Of a DNA stretch of 64,000 nucleotides, positions 33,801 to 42,055 are shown in pieces. This DNA is from Saccharopolyspora indica (GTDB lineage Bacteria > Actinomycetota > Actinomycetes > Mycobacteriales > Pseudonocardiaceae), in NCBI RefSeq assembly GCF_027853965.1, contig NZ_JAQGLB010000001.1, forward strand, positions 372,001-436,000, written 5' to 3'. The translations under genes and the position numbers were made by a program. Within the stretch, counting starts at the first letter, position 1. The number at the start of each line of letters is the position of its first letter. The notes under the pieces are model-generated. The model was not told the DNA's origin. It saw nothing but the letters and a program-made list of their open reading frames with translations, and made no database searches.

Positions 33801-36800
33801 CCGAGCCGCCGGTGCTGAACCTGCCCACCGACAGCCCGCGCCCGCCGGTGCAGACCAACAACGGCGCCTCGGAGTTCTTCGTCCTCGACGAGGAGCTCAC
33901 CGCCCGGGTGCACGCACTGGCCCGCGAGCACGACGTGACCGTGTTCGTGGTGCTGCTCGCCGCCTACTCGCTGCTGCTCAGCCGCTACTCCGGGCAGGAC
34001 GACGTGATCGTCGGCAGCCCGGTCAGCGGCCGCACCCAGGACGAGTTCGCCTCGGTGTACGGCTACTTCATCAACCCGCTGCCGCTGTACGTGGACATGA
34101 CCGGCGATCCGACGGTCGGCGAGCTGCTGGCCCGCACCCGCGAGACCGTCCTCAACGGGCTGGACCACCAGGAGTACCCGTTCGTGCTGCTGGTCGACGA
34201 ACTCGGCGGCGCGCACGACCCGAGCCGCTCGGCGCTGTTCCAGGCGATGTTCATCCTGCTCGTGCACAAGGTGGCCACCGAGAAGTACGGCTACCGGCTG
34301 GACTACATCGAGCTGCCGGAGGAGGAGGGGCAGTTCGACCTGACGCTGTCGGCCTACGAGGACGAGGCCGACGGCCGGTTCCACTGCGTCTTCAAGTACA
34401 ACTCCGACCTGTTCCGGCCCGGCACCATCAGCAGGCTGGCCGGGCACTACCGCAACCTGGTCGACTCGCTGACCCGCACACCCGCCGCCGAACCCGCCAC
34501 CCAGCTCCAGATGCTCGACCCCGCCGAGACCGAACGGCTGCTGCACGGCTTCAGCGGCGTGGTCCGGCGGGCTGCCGACGACGTGCCGGTGCACCACCTG
34601 ATCAGCCGGGCGGCCGCCGAGAACCCGGACGCGATCGCCGTTTCGATGCCGTCGGAGACGGGGGAGACGCGGCGGCTCAGCTACCGCGAGCTCGACCGCG
34701 ACTCCCGGCGGATGGCGCACCGGCTGCGCGAGCTCGGCGTCATCAACGGCGCGGTCGTGGCGCTGTGCATGGAGAAGTCGCCGGAGCTGGTCGTCGCGCT
34801 GCTGGCCGTGCTGCACGCAGGCGGCGCCTACCTGCCGCTGGACCCCGGCTACCCGGCCGACCGGCTCTCCGACATGGTGCGCGACGCCGATGCCGTGCTG
34901 GCCGTCGTCGACGACGACCACCGGGACCGGCTCGGCGGCGCGGGCGTGGTGCTGACACCGGCCGAGCTGCTGAGCGCGGCCGGACCGCAGGCGGCGCACC
35001 GCCCGGTCGACCCGGGATCACCCGCCTACGTCATCTACACCTCGGGTTCGACCGGCCGCCCGAAGGCGGTGCGGGTCAGCCACCGCAACCTGTCCTCGGC
35101 CTACCACGCCTGGCACGCGGAGTACCGGCTCGGCGAGGACGTCCACGCGCACCTGCAGCTGGCGAGCCCCGCCTTCGACGTGTTCACCGGCGACCTGGTG
35201 CGGGCCCTGTGCTCCGGCGGGACCCTCGTGCTGGTGGACCGGGACCTGCTGTTCAACACCGCCCGGCTGCACGAGGCGATGCGCGCCGAGCGCGTCGACT
35301 GCGCCGAGTTCGTGCCCGCCGTCGTCCGCGGGCTGGTGGAGCACTGCGAGCGGGCCGGGCAGCGCCTGGACTTCATGCGGCTGCTGGTCGTCGGCTCCGA
35401 CGCGTGGAAGGTCGAGGAGTACCAGCGGCTGCGCGCGTTGTGCGGCCCGGACACCCGGGTGATCAACTCCTACGGGCTCAGCGAAGCCACCATCGACAGC
35501 GCCTACTTCGAGGGGCCGACCGATCACCTGGCACCGGGGCAGCTGGTGCCGATCGGCCGGCCGCTGCCCAACAGCACGCTCTACATCCTCGACGAGCACG
35601 GCAGGCCGGTGCCGCCGGGCGTGCCGGGGGAGCTGTGGGTCGGCGGCGCCGGGGTGTCGCTGGGCTACCTCGACGAGGAGCTGACCGCGCAGCGCTTCGT
35701 CACCCGCACCTTCGGCGGCGAGCCGGTGCGGTTGTACCGGACCGGCGACCTGGCCCGCTGGGACGCCGACGGCATCGCGCACCTGCTCGGCCGCGCCGAC
35801 TCGCAGGTCAAGGTCCACGGTCACCGCATCGAGACCGGTGAGGTCGAAGCCCGGCTGGCGGATTGGCCGGGACTCGCGCAGGCGGTCGTCACCGCCCGGG
35901 CGGGCGCCGACGGCAACACCGTGCTGTGCGCATACTGCGTGCCCGCCGAGGGAGTGGCGCTGGACGTTCGGGCGCTGCGCAGGCACCTGGCGGAGTACCT
36001 GCCGACCTTCATGATCCCGGCCCACCTCATCGAGGTCGGCGGCCTGCCGCTGACCACCAACGGCAAGGTCGACCTCGCCGCGCTGCCCGCCCCCGAGGTC
36101 GTCCGGGAGGAGACCGACGAGCCGCCGGTGACCCTGTTCGAGGAGCGGATGGCCGAGCACTGGAAATCGGTGCTGGGCCTGGACCGGGTGACGCTGCGCG
36201 ACGACTTCTTCGAGGTCGGCGGCAACTCCATCCGGCTGATCGAGCTGATCCACCACCTGCAGCACGAGTTCAACATCAGCATCCCGGTCAGCCAGCTGTT
36301 CAAGGTCACCACCCTGCAGGGCATGGCGACCACGCTGGAGCACATCATCACCGGCCGGATCGGTGGCGCCCAGCCGTACCTGACCTTCAGCGACCTCGGC
36401 GCACCGCTGTTCTGCTTCCCGCCCGCCGGCGGGCACGGCCTGGTCTACCGCCGCTTCGCCGAGCACCTGCCCGGCCACCGGGTCGTGGCGTTCAACTACC
36501 TGACCGGTGACGACAAGGTGACCCGCTACGCGGACCTGGTCGAGGACCTCCAGCCCACCGGCCGGTGCGCACTGCTCGGCTACTCGCTGGGCGGGAACCT
36601 GGCCTTCGAGGTGGCCGGCGAGCTGGAGCGGCGCGGCCGGGAGGTCTCCGACGTGATCATCATGGACTCCTACCGGATCGGCGAGTCCTTCCAGCTGGGC
36701 GAAGAGCACCTCGAAGCGTTCGAACGGGAACTGGCCGAGCACCTGCGCAGGCACACCGGTTCGGAAGTGGTGGCGGCCGAAACCCGCGAGCAGGCCCGCG

Positions 36801-37054
36801 ACTACCTCGACCACAGCAGCCGGACGCCGAACACCGGCACGGTCCGGGCCGCGGTGAGCGTGATCTCCGACGAGACCAAGGCCGCGCAGTACGCCACCGG
36901 TGCACCGGGCAGCTGGCACGGCAGCTCCGCCACGCGCAGCGGCCTGCACCGCGGCTCGGGCAGCCACGCCGAAATGCTCGACGAGACGCACCTGCCGGTG
37001 AACGCCGGGCTGGTGCGCGAGATCCTCTCGGGAGGTTCGGATCGTGAAGCGTGA
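27836..37054 (+). CDS. Iterative hybrid PKS-NRPS of the polycyclic tetramate macrolactam type
   Basis: 3072 residues, ATG after GAGG. Domains: KS 12-435 (Cys184 in D-T-A-C-S-S-S; E-A-H-G-T-S; N-I-G-H-T), AT 535-830 (Ser629 in G-H-S-T-G-E), DH 899-1160 (His927 in H-x3-G-x4-P; Asp1087), KR with structural half 1180-1600 (T-G-A-F-G-A-L-G; Ser1560, Tyr1573), ACP (Ser1732), C 1794-2230 (HH-x3-D at 1922-1927), A 2250-2750, PCP (Ser2798), TE 2855-3060 (Ser2917 in G-Y-S-L-G-G; His3044). No ER or methyltransferase. Aligning the A domain with the gramicidin Phe domain gives pocket residues D-V-G-E-L-V-S-I-D-K, close to the ornithine code D-V-G-E-I-G-S-I-D-K as recalled. Such enzymes build two polyene chains on ornithine and release a tetramic acid. 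The downstream flavoenzyme overlaps by 11 bp. Confidence 0.93.
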   Translation: MVNPQNPASGNKVAIIGIGCRFPGGASDHRSFWQNLADGKDCIVPTPVDRYDVSTLGSRDKAKPGRLVGGRGGYITGFDEFDPAFFGISPREAEHMDPQQRKLLEVAWEALEDGGQRPDELAGRDVGVFVGAFTLDYKIVQFADLGFETLAAHTATGTMMTMTSNRISYCLDLRGPSVSIDTACSSSLVAVHLACQSLRRGESSLALAGGTLLHMTPQYTIAETKGGFLSPDGRSRTFDADANGYVRAEGVAVVALKLLDEAVRDGDPIHAVITASGVNQDGRTNGITVPSAEAQVDLIEQVCAEAGIEPGELQYVEAHGTSTPVGDPIEANALGRALATGRKPGRRCYIGSVKTNIGHTESAAGMAGLIKTALSLAERKIPPHINLTRINPDIDLAAQPYEIPDRLTDWPEHDGPARAGVNSFGFGGTNAHVVLEEAPPRPEPDRRPAQRAHRILPLTARDPAALPELAGRLADRLAEIDPADLGHTLAHRRQHHEHRLSIVYSSPEELAQRLAECARGEAHPLARTGQRREENRLVWVFTGMGPQWWAMGRQLLEGEPVFREVIERCDREIARIAGWSLLDELTADEADSQMAETWLAQPANFAVQIALAALWRHHGVRPDAIVGHSTGEVAAFYEAGVYSLADAVRIIVHRSRLQQKLVGTGTMLAVSLTEAEAQQRVRRFGDRVSVAAINAPASCTLAGDEDALAALADELTAEQVFAKFLGVRVPYHSSRMELIKDELLSSLDGLRPGPAQVPLYLTGQEGTARGPELDAAYWWRNVRDSVRFRAAVDRIADDGYRLFLEIGPHPVLAHSIRECLLDKQVEGASVPSIRRAEDEAERFTASLADLHNLGVDVDWAVLEPRGRAVPLPAYPWRRDRYWVEPASVAQIRLGHLDHPLLGRRLSTAEPSWEATLDVEREPYLRDHRIQGDVVFPAAGYLEMAAQAVRAMTGGTTVALAGVELRKALFLPEDEARRVQLSCTADSEFAIATVNGADQRSVHATGVLRTGRPNGSSGRLDAEAIRARSRQHLDGPACYAALAGLGYHYGPAFQNIEQVWIGPDEALARIRPNEALTGEHHFHPALLDACFQTLLTPLIGEDAPETGIRLPLSIAEVRTEPIGSQPIWAHARVVRRDGDELIGDITVHAEDGSVLGHVDGFRAADVEQSSAGVATATIDNWLLAPRWEPAPDLAEHPDAPGDVLVLADSQGIGEELAAQLTARGGRCHLVRPGTGYRRGERESVVAPDSAGDLRRLLAELPCDAVVHLWNLDRPDFDAAGEAELARQHTEGTYSVIALAQALVAAQSPARLHVVTRGAQAVTADAEVEPLGAPAWGIGRVLWQQELTANRGKLIDLDLAGTDVAADAAALLREISADDEQEIALRGDRRHTCRLRRPDDLLKPLPLRLRPDCAYLVTGAFGALGRLVCRTLARRGARRLILVGRTELPAREHWRELDPDSSIGRKVALVKELEELGAQSLLVPLDITDERDFAAWLVGYRRHDLPPIRGVFHLAGSVEDTLLPEMDRQTFDAAHDPKTVGATVLHRQLRDDPLDHFVLFASIAAVLTTAGQTNYAAGNAFLDALAHHRRSLGLPALSIDWGPWATGMIADLGLVEHYRNNRGMSSLSPEAGMAVLERVVDQGHPQLLVATIVDWPLFTAWYTTPPPLVAELAAEAADDAGAAGGFLEEFRATAPEQRRELLTRHFTELVAGVLRVRPDQVDENAGLGALGLDSLLAMEVRARTHAELGVALPVVALLGSSPVADLVARLHEQLDAAGTGTGPAAEVEEFRDQRQYPLTQNQQALWFLKQLNPDGFAYNIGGAVEVRTELDPDLMFEAFRAMLARHPSLRANFVLVDGEPVQRISEEVKPDVELFDVQDQPWADVYQLIVHEYRKPYDLENDPLIRFRLFRRGPDRWVITKAVHHIVSDAISTFTFIEELLAVYEALRAGRRAELPPVTATYLDFLNWQNRFLAGDDARRMLEYWRQALPAEPPVLNLPTDSPRPPVQTNNGASEFFVLDEELTARVHALAREHDVTVFVVLLAAYSLLLSRYSGQDDVIVGSPVSGRTQDEFASVYGYFINPLPLYVDMTGDPTVGELLARTRETVLNGLDHQEYPFVLLVDELGGAHDPSRSALFQAMFILLVHKVATEKYGYRLDYIELPEEEGQFDLTLSAYEDEADGRFHCVFKYNSDLFRPGTISRLAGHYRNLVDSLTRTPAAEPATQLQMLDPAETERLLHGFSGVVRRAADDVPVHHLISRAAAENPDAIAVSMPSETGETRRLSYRELDRDSRRMAHRLRELGVINGAVVALCMEKSPELVVALLAVLHAGGAYLPLDPGYPADRLSDMVRDADAVLAVVDDDHRDRLGGAGVVLTPAELLSAAGPQAAHRPVDPGSPAYVIYTSGSTGRPKAVRVSHRNLSSAYHAWHAEYRLGEDVHAHLQLASPAFDVFTGDLVRALCSGGTLVLVDRDLLFNTARLHEAMRAERVDCAEFVPAVVRGLVEHCERAGQRLDFMRLLVVGSDAWKVEEYQRLRALCGPDTRVINSYGLSEATIDSAYFEGPTDHLAPGQLVPIGRPLPNSTLYILDEHGRPVPPGVPGELWVGGAGVSLGYLDEELTAQRFVTRTFGGEPVRLYRTGDLARWDADGIAHLLGRADSQVKVHGHRIETGEVEARLADWPGLAQAVVTARAGADGNTVLCAYCVPAEGVALDVRALRRHLAEYLPTFMIPAHLIEVGGLPLTTNGKVDLAALPAPEVVREETDEPPVTLFEERMAEHWKSVLGLDRVTLRDDFFEVGGNSIRLIELIHHLQHEFNISIPVSQLFKVTTLQGMATTLEHIITGRIGGAQPYLTFSDLGAPLFCFPPAGGHGLVYRRFAEHLPGHRVVAFNYLTGDDKVTRYADLVEDLQPTGRCALLGYSLGGNLAFEVAGELERRGREVSDVIIMDSYRIGESFQLGEEHLEAFERELAEHLRRHTGSEVVAAETREQARDYLDHSSRTPNTGTVRAAVSVISDETKAAQYATGAPGSWHGSSATRSGLHRGSGSHAEMLDETHLPVNAGLVREILSGGSDREA

Positions 37055-38699
37055 CGAGGACAAGACCGACCGGCCGAGCGTCATCATCATCGGCGGTGGC
37101 ATCGCGGGCCTGGCGGCCGGCTGCTACGCGCAGATGAACGGGATGGACAGCCACGTCCTGGAGAAGCACGTGCTGCCAGGTGGGTGCTGCACCGCGTGGT
37201 CGCGCGAGGGCTACATCTTCGACTACTGCATCGAGTGGCTGATCGGTACCGCGCCGGGCAACGAGGCCAACCAGATCTGGCGGGAGCTCGGCGCGCTCGA
37301 CGGCAAGGAGATCACCAACTTCGAGACGTTCAACCGGGTCGTCGGCGAGGACGGGCGGGAAGTCCGGTTCTACCACGACCCGGGCAGGCTGGAGCGGCAC
37401 CTGCTGGACATCTCGCCAGGTGACGCGCGGCAGATCAAGTCCTTCTGCCGGGACCTGCGGCGGTTCCTGAACCTGGAGGTCTTCCCGTTCCTGAAGCCAC
37501 CGCCGTTGAAGACGTTGCCCGAGAAGCTGGCCATGCTGCGCGAGGTGCTGCCGGCGTCCTTGCTGTTCTGGCGGACCTCGGCGACGCAGATGACCGACTT
37601 CAGCGGGAGGTTCACCGACCCGTTCCTGGGGCGGGCGTTCCCGAACGTCTTCTTCCAGGACCACGAGCGGTTCCCGCTGCTGCCGTACCTGTACAACATC
37701 GCCTGCGCCCACCACGGCAACGCGGGTTTCCCGGAGGGCGGCTCGCTGGGGCTGGCGCGTTCCATCGAGGATCGCTACACCGGGCTCGGCGGCGAGATCA
37801 GCTACCGCGCACGGGTCCGGCGAATCCTGGTCGAGGACGACCGGGCGGTCGGCGTCGAGCTCAAGGACGGCAGTCGCCACTACGCCGACCACGTCATCTC
37901 GGCCTGCGACGGGTACACCACGATCTACCGCTTCCTGGGCGGTGAGTACACCAGCCCGGCCGTGGACAAGCTCTACAGCGAGCTGCTGCACAAGCCCGGA
38001 GTGACGTACCCGAGCATGGTGTCGGTGTTCGTCGGCGTCGACGGCGAACTCCCACCGGACACCCCGCACAGCACCACCTACCTGCTGTCCGAACAGGACA
38101 GCGCGGCGCTGCCGGAGGTGATGCAGGACAGCCTCGTCGTCCAGCTGCGGTCGCGCTACTGGCAGGGCTGCGCGCCGCCGGGCAAATCGCTGTTCCACTG
38201 CACCTACTTCAGCGACTTCGGCTACTGGCGCGAGTTGCGCACCCGCAACCGGCGGGAGTACTGGGCGCAGAAGCGCAAGGTCGCCGATTTCGCCCGGGGT
38301 TTCCTGGAACAGCGCCACCCCGGGGTCGCCGGGCGCATCGAGGTCGTCGACGTGGCCACGCCGACGACCAACCACCGCTACACCGGCAACCACAACGGCA
38401 GCATCCTCGGCTGGATGGGCTTCACCGAAGCCGACGACCTGGCGACCGAGCTGGTGAACCGGCAGCGGATGCGGCTGCCGGGACTGGCCGGGTTCTCGAT
38501 GGCCGGCCAGTGGGTCGGTGGCGGCGGGCTGATCAAGGCGGCTTCGAGCGGGCGGTTCGTGGTCCAGTTCCTGTGCGAGGAGCTCGGCATCCCGTTCCGG
38601 GCCTGGGAAAGTCGCGACGACGAACCCTGGCGGCCGGACAAGCTCGGCCACCTGCCGCAACTGGACGTCCGCCCGATGCAACTCACCGAGGAGGCCTGA
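37044..38699 (+). CDS. Phytoene desaturase-like FAD oxidoreductase, PTM ring-forming type (1)
   Basis: 551 residues, GTG start 8 nt after GGAGG, overlapping the PKS-NRPS end by 11 bp. N-terminal Rossmann FAD site I-I-I-G-G-G-I-A-G-L-A-A-G, then H-V-L-P-G-G-C-C-T-A-W; E-G-G-S-L-G-L-A-R in the middle; C-terminal S-M-A-G-Q-W-V-G-G-G-G-L FAD motif. In PTM pathways such flavoenzymes reductively cyclise the polyene tetramate to the first carbocycles. Close similarity to the next gene points to a tandem duplication with division of labour. Which ring each forms cannot be read from sequence alone. Confidence 0.88.
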   Translation: MKRDEDKTDRPSVIIIGGGIAGLAAGCYAQMNGMDSHVLEKHVLPGGCCTAWSREGYIFDYCIEWLIGTAPGNEANQIWRELGALDGKEITNFETFNRVVGEDGREVRFYHDPGRLERHLLDISPGDARQIKSFCRDLRRFLNLEVFPFLKPPPLKTLPEKLAMLREVLPASLLFWRTSATQMTDFSGRFTDPFLGRAFPNVFFQDHERFPLLPYLYNIACAHHGNAGFPEGGSLGLARSIEDRYTGLGGEISYRARVRRILVEDDRAVGVELKDGSRHYADHVISACDGYTTIYRFLGGEYTSPAVDKLYSELLHKPGVTYPSMVSVFVGVDGELPPDTPHSTTYLLSEQDSAALPEVMQDSLVVQLRSRYWQGCAPPGKSLFHCTYFSDFGYWRELRTRNRREYWAQKRKVADFARGFLEQRHPGVAGRIEVVDVATPTTNHRYTGNHNGSILGWMGFTEADDLATELVNRQRMRLPGLAGFSMAGQWVGGGGLIKAASSGRFVVQFLCEELGIPFRAWESRDDEPWRPDKLGHLPQLDVRPMQLTEEA

Positions 38700-38701
38700 A
38701 C

Positions 38702-40399
38702 ATGTCCCGGCAGAGCATGATCATCATCGGTGGTGGGCTGGGCGGCCTGTCCACCGGGTGCTACGCCCAGATGAACGGCTACCGCAGCCGGATCTTCGAG
38801 ATGCACGAGATCCCCGGCGGGTGCTGCACCGCCTGGGACAAGGGCGACTTCACCTTCGACTGCTGCGTGAGCTGGCTGCTCGGCAACGGCCCGGGCAACG
38901 AGATGCACCAGATCTGGCTGGAGCTCGGCGCCCTGCAGGGCAAGCAGATGCGTCACTTCGACGTGTTCAACATCGTGCGCGCCCGGGACGGCAGGGCCGT
39001 CTACTTCTACTCCGACCCGGACCGGCTGCAGGCGCACCTGATGGAGATCTCCCCGTCCGACGCCCGGCTGATCCGGGACTTCTGCAACGGGTTGCGCCGG
39101 TTCCGCAAGCTGCTGTCGGTGTACCCGTTCCTCAAGCCGGTCGGCCTGATGGGCACCTTCGAGCGCTGGCGGATGCTGGCCTCGTTCGCGCCGTACTTCA
39201 ACCTCATCCGCAAGTCGATCGGCACGCTGATGACGGACTACTCGGCCAGGTTCCGCGATCCGCTGCTGCGCGAGGCGTTCAACTTCATCCTCTACGAGAA
39301 GCACGCGGCGTTCCCGGTGCTGCCGTTCTACTTCCAGCTCGCCGCGCACGCGAACGGCTCCGCCGGGGTCCCGGAGGGCGGCTCGCTCGGGCTGGCGGAG
39401 TCGATCGAGCGCCGCTACCGCCGCCTCGGCGGTCAGATCGACTACAACGCGAAGGTCGAGGAGGTGCTGGTCGAGGACGACCGCGCGGTCGGCGTGCGGC
39501 TCAGCGACGGCCGCGAGTTCCGCGCCGACGTCGTGGTGTCGGCCTGCGACGGGCACACCACGACGATGAAGCTGCTCCGCGGCCGCTACCTCACCGACAC
39601 CCACCGCGAGCTCTACACCAGCACGATCGACGAGCCCGGCAACATCTTCCCCGGGTACTTCGCGCTGTTCCTGGGCCTGGACCGGCCGTTCCCGGACGGC
39701 GAACCGTGCACCACGCACCTGCTCGACGAGGAGGTGGCCGCGCAGCTGACCGGCATCCGCCACCCCAGCATCAACGTCCAGTTCCGCAGCTCGCACTACC
39801 CGGAGCTGGCGCCGGCGGGCAAGACGATCGTCTACGCGACCTACTTCTGCGACATCGCGCCGTGGCGCGAGCTGGCCACCGGGCCGGAGCAGGCGACCCG
39901 GATCCGCAAGGGCGAGCCCCGGCACACCCTCTCGGTGCGGCGCGGCGTCGACTACTACGCCGCCAAGCGCCGGGTCAAGGACGTGATCGTGGACTTCCTC
40001 GACGGCCGCTACCCGGGGCTGAAGGACTCCGTCGTCGTCCGGGACATCTCCACGCCGCTGACCCAGGTCCGCTACACCGGCAACTACAACGGCACGGTGC
40101 TGGGCTGGCAGCCGTTCGTCGACGGCGGCGAGACGATGGAGAAGGTGATCAAGAAGCACGGGCCGCGGCTGCCGGGCCTGGAGAACTTCTACCTCTCCGG
40201 GGTGTGGGCGACCACGGGCGGCCTGATCCGGGCCGCCGCGGCGGGCAGGCAGGTGATGCAGTTCGTCTGCCGCGACGACGGCAAGGAGTTCACCGCCAGC
40301 ATCGACGACAGCGCTCCGGAACCGACCCACCTGGTGATCCCGGTGGGTTCGGGGTCAGCCCGGACCGGTGATCTCCACCAGAGCGAAGCACTGATGTGA
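38702..40399 (+). CDS. Phytoene desaturase-like FAD oxidoreductase, PTM ring-forming type (2)
   Basis: 565 residues, ATG 2 bp after the previous stop, with GAGGAGG inside the end of that gene. Same layout as its neighbour: I-I-I-G-G-G-L-G-G-L-S-T-G, I-P-G-G-C-C-T-A-W, P-E-G-G-S-L-G-L-A-E, Y-N-G-T-V-L-G-W, and C-terminal G-V-W-A-T-T-G-G-L-I-R FAD closure. It carries an insertion after the C-A-P-W-type region (R-I-R-K-G-E-P-R-H-T) that the first copy lacks. Expected partner in making the 5-5 bicycle of the macrolactam. It ends the PKS-NRPS operon before a terminator hairpin. Confidence 0.88.
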   Translation: MSRQSMIIIGGGLGGLSTGCYAQMNGYRSRIFEMHEIPGGCCTAWDKGDFTFDCCVSWLLGNGPGNEMHQIWLELGALQGKQMRHFDVFNIVRARDGRAVYFYSDPDRLQAHLMEISPSDARLIRDFCNGLRRFRKLLSVYPFLKPVGLMGTFERWRMLASFAPYFNLIRKSIGTLMTDYSARFRDPLLREAFNFILYEKHAAFPVLPFYFQLAAHANGSAGVPEGGSLGLAESIERRYRRLGGQIDYNAKVEEVLVEDDRAVGVRLSDGREFRADVVVSACDGHTTTMKLLRGRYLTDTHRELYTSTIDEPGNIFPGYFALFLGLDRPFPDGEPCTTHLLDEEVAAQLTGIRHPSINVQFRSSHYPELAPAGKTIVYATYFCDIAPWRELATGPEQATRIRKGEPRHTLSVRRGVDYYAAKRRVKDVIVDFLDGRYPGLKDSVVVRDISTPLTQVRYTGNYNGTVLGWQPFVDGGETMEKVIKKHGPRLPGLENFYLSGVWATTGGLIRAAAAGRQVMQFVCRDDGKEFTASIDDSAPEPTHLVIPVGSGSARTGDLHQSEALM

Positions 40400-40424
40400 T
40401 GCTGCGCCCCGGTGGGGCGCAGCA
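40400..40424. terminator. Bidirectional hairpin terminator at the end of the PTM operon
   Basis: Perfect 11-bp stem (TGCTGCGCCCC / GGGGCGCAGCA) with a GGT loop, between the convergent flavoenzyme and P450 genes. Confidence 0.85.
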
Positions 40425-40437
40425 CCGCACCAACGGT

Positions 40438-41610
40438 TCACCAGGCGATCGGCAGGGAGTTCAGGCCGTGGGTCAGGTGACCGGAGCGGAACTCCGGCTC
40501 GGCGGCCAGCTTCAGCCCGGGGAACCGGGCGAGCAGGATGGGCAGCGCGATCCGCAGCTGCAGGCGGGCCAGCGGCGCGCCGATGCAGTGGTGCGGGCCG
40601 TGCCCGAACGCGACGTGCCGGGACGGGGGACGGGTGATGTTGAGCTCGTCCGGTCGCGTGACGAAGTCCGGGTCCCGGTTGGCCGCGGGGAACGAGCACG
40701 TCACCAGATCACCCGCGTTGATCACGTGCCCGGCGATCTCCACCTGCCGGGTGGCCACCTTCGTCGTGCTGACGTGCGCGATCGTCAGCCACCGCAGCAG
40801 CTCCTCGATCGCCGTGTCGATGAGCTCGGGATCCCGCCGCAGCCGGTCGAGCTGATCGGGGTGCCGCAGCAGCGCGAGCGTGCCCAGCGACAGCATGTCG
40901 GAGGTGGTTTCGTGCCCGACCAGCAGGAGCAGGCTGACCATGCCGACGATCTCGGCGTCGCTGAGCTCGTCACCGTGCTCGAGCGTCATCCGCCCCAGCA
41001 GGCCGTCCCCCGGATCGGTCCGGTTGCGGACGGCGAGCTGGGCGAGGTACGCCTGCGATTCGGCGTGCAGCGCCTTGCGCTCCTCGTCGGAGAAGGAGGT
41101 GTTGAGGAATCCGTTGGTGTACCGGAGGAAGTCCTCCCGGTCTTCGACGGGGACGCCGAGCAGCTCGCAGATGACCAGCGAGGGCACCGGGATCGAGAAC
41201 GAGGTGACGAGGTCCCCGGGTGATCCGGAGCGTTCGAGGGCGTCGAGGTGGTCGTTGACGATCCCGGTGATGCGCGGCTCCAGCCGGAGCAGCCTGCGGG
41301 GGGTGAACTCCGATGCGACCGTCCGCCGCAGCCTGGTGTGCTCGGGTGGATCGACGACGAGCACGTTGCCGGGCTGGAGCATCGTCGACCCCTTGCCGGG
41401 TTCCGCGGAACCGGGCGGGACGTTGCTGAAGCTCTCCCAGTCGGAGAGCACTCGCCGGACGTCGGCGTAGCGGGTCACCAGCCAGGTGTCCATGCCGAAC
41501 GGGCTGGTGCTGCGCACGATGCCGTCGTTCTGCTGAATCGCATTCAGTTCTGGTACCGGGTCGAATCCGTTGCGCCGCATGTGGATCGGGATCTCCCGAG
41601 ACCGTTGCAT
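40438..41610 (-). CDS. Cytochrome P450, probable macrolactam tailoring enzyme
   Basis: 390 residues, ATG after AGGAGG. Complete bacterial class I P450: I-helix L-L-V-G-H-E-T-T-S, K-helix E-E-L-L-R-W, A-N-R-D-P, and the heme loop F-G-H-G-P-H-H-C-I-G with the Cys thiolate ligand. It depends on external ferredoxin and ferredoxin reductase; none is encoded nearby. The position, tail to tail with the two PTM flavoenzymes, suggests oxidation of the carbocycle or the macrolactam, as P450s do in several PTM pathways. Target site unknown. Confidence 0.85.
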   Translation of the reverse strand: MQRSREIPIHMRRNGFDPVPELNAIQQNDGIVRSTSPFGMDTWLVTRYADVRRVLSDWESFSNVPPGSAEPGKGSTMLQPGNVLVVDPPEHTRLRRTVASEFTPRRLLRLEPRITGIVNDHLDALERSGSPGDLVTSFSIPVPSLVICELLGVPVEDREDFLRYTNGFLNTSFSDEERKALHAESQAYLAQLAVRNRTDPGDGLLGRMTLEHGDELSDAEIVGMVSLLLLVGHETTSDMLSLGTLALLRHPDQLDRLRRDPELIDTAIEELLRWLTIAHVSTTKVATRQVEIAGHVINAGDLVTCSFPAANRDPDFVTRPDELNITRPPSRHVAFGHGPHHCIGAPLARLQLRIALPILLARFPGLKLAAEPEFRSGHLTHGLNSLPIAW

Positions 41611-41797
41611 CACGCCTCCTCGTTGCGCTGCCGGGATGTCACGGCGAACATAGCGAACGCCGGGCGCACCGGCATCTACAGTGGACACTTCCGGGTAGAT
41701 CTCGGCGCGATCGTTGAACATCCGCGGCGGAGCCGGTACGGCGAAACGGGCCACCGCGGTCGCGCGGTGGCCCGTTGCCGGTTCCGGCCGGCTCTTC

Positions 41798-41985
41798 TCA
41801 GGAGATTCCCGCCGTGCTGCGGGAGGTGCGGAGTCGGAGGCTGTTGGTGGCGACGAAGATGCTGCTGAAGGCCATGGCGGCCCCGGTGATCACGGCGTGC
41901 CCGTCGACGATGCCCTGAACGCCGAGTCCTTCGACGTTGATGAAGCCTTCGACCGCGGGCAGCTCGCCGATGCGTTGCTGGCCGC
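41798..41985 (-). pseudogene. Remnant of a copper-type P1B-ATPase
   Basis: About 62 codons read G-E-L-P-A-V-E-G-F-I-N-V-E-G-L-G-V-Q-G, which is the nucleotide-binding domain segment of heavy-metal P-type ATPases (normally about 350 residues before the end). It then jumps in frame at D-G-H-A-V to G-A-A-M-A-F-S-S-I-F-V-A-T-N-S-L-R-L, the last membrane helix and C-terminus of CopA/CtpA proteins. The D-K-T-G phosphorylation site, hinge motif G-D-G-x-N-D and all earlier domains are missing. This looks like a large internal deletion plus 5' loss. No plausible start is seen. The rest of 41611-41797 holds nothing recognisable. Confidence 0.75.
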
Positions 41986-42055
41986 CGCGTCCGGGGACTC
42001 GGGATTCCGAATGATGACGGGGGTCACCGGCCCTCGGGTGAATACCCCCCTGCAC

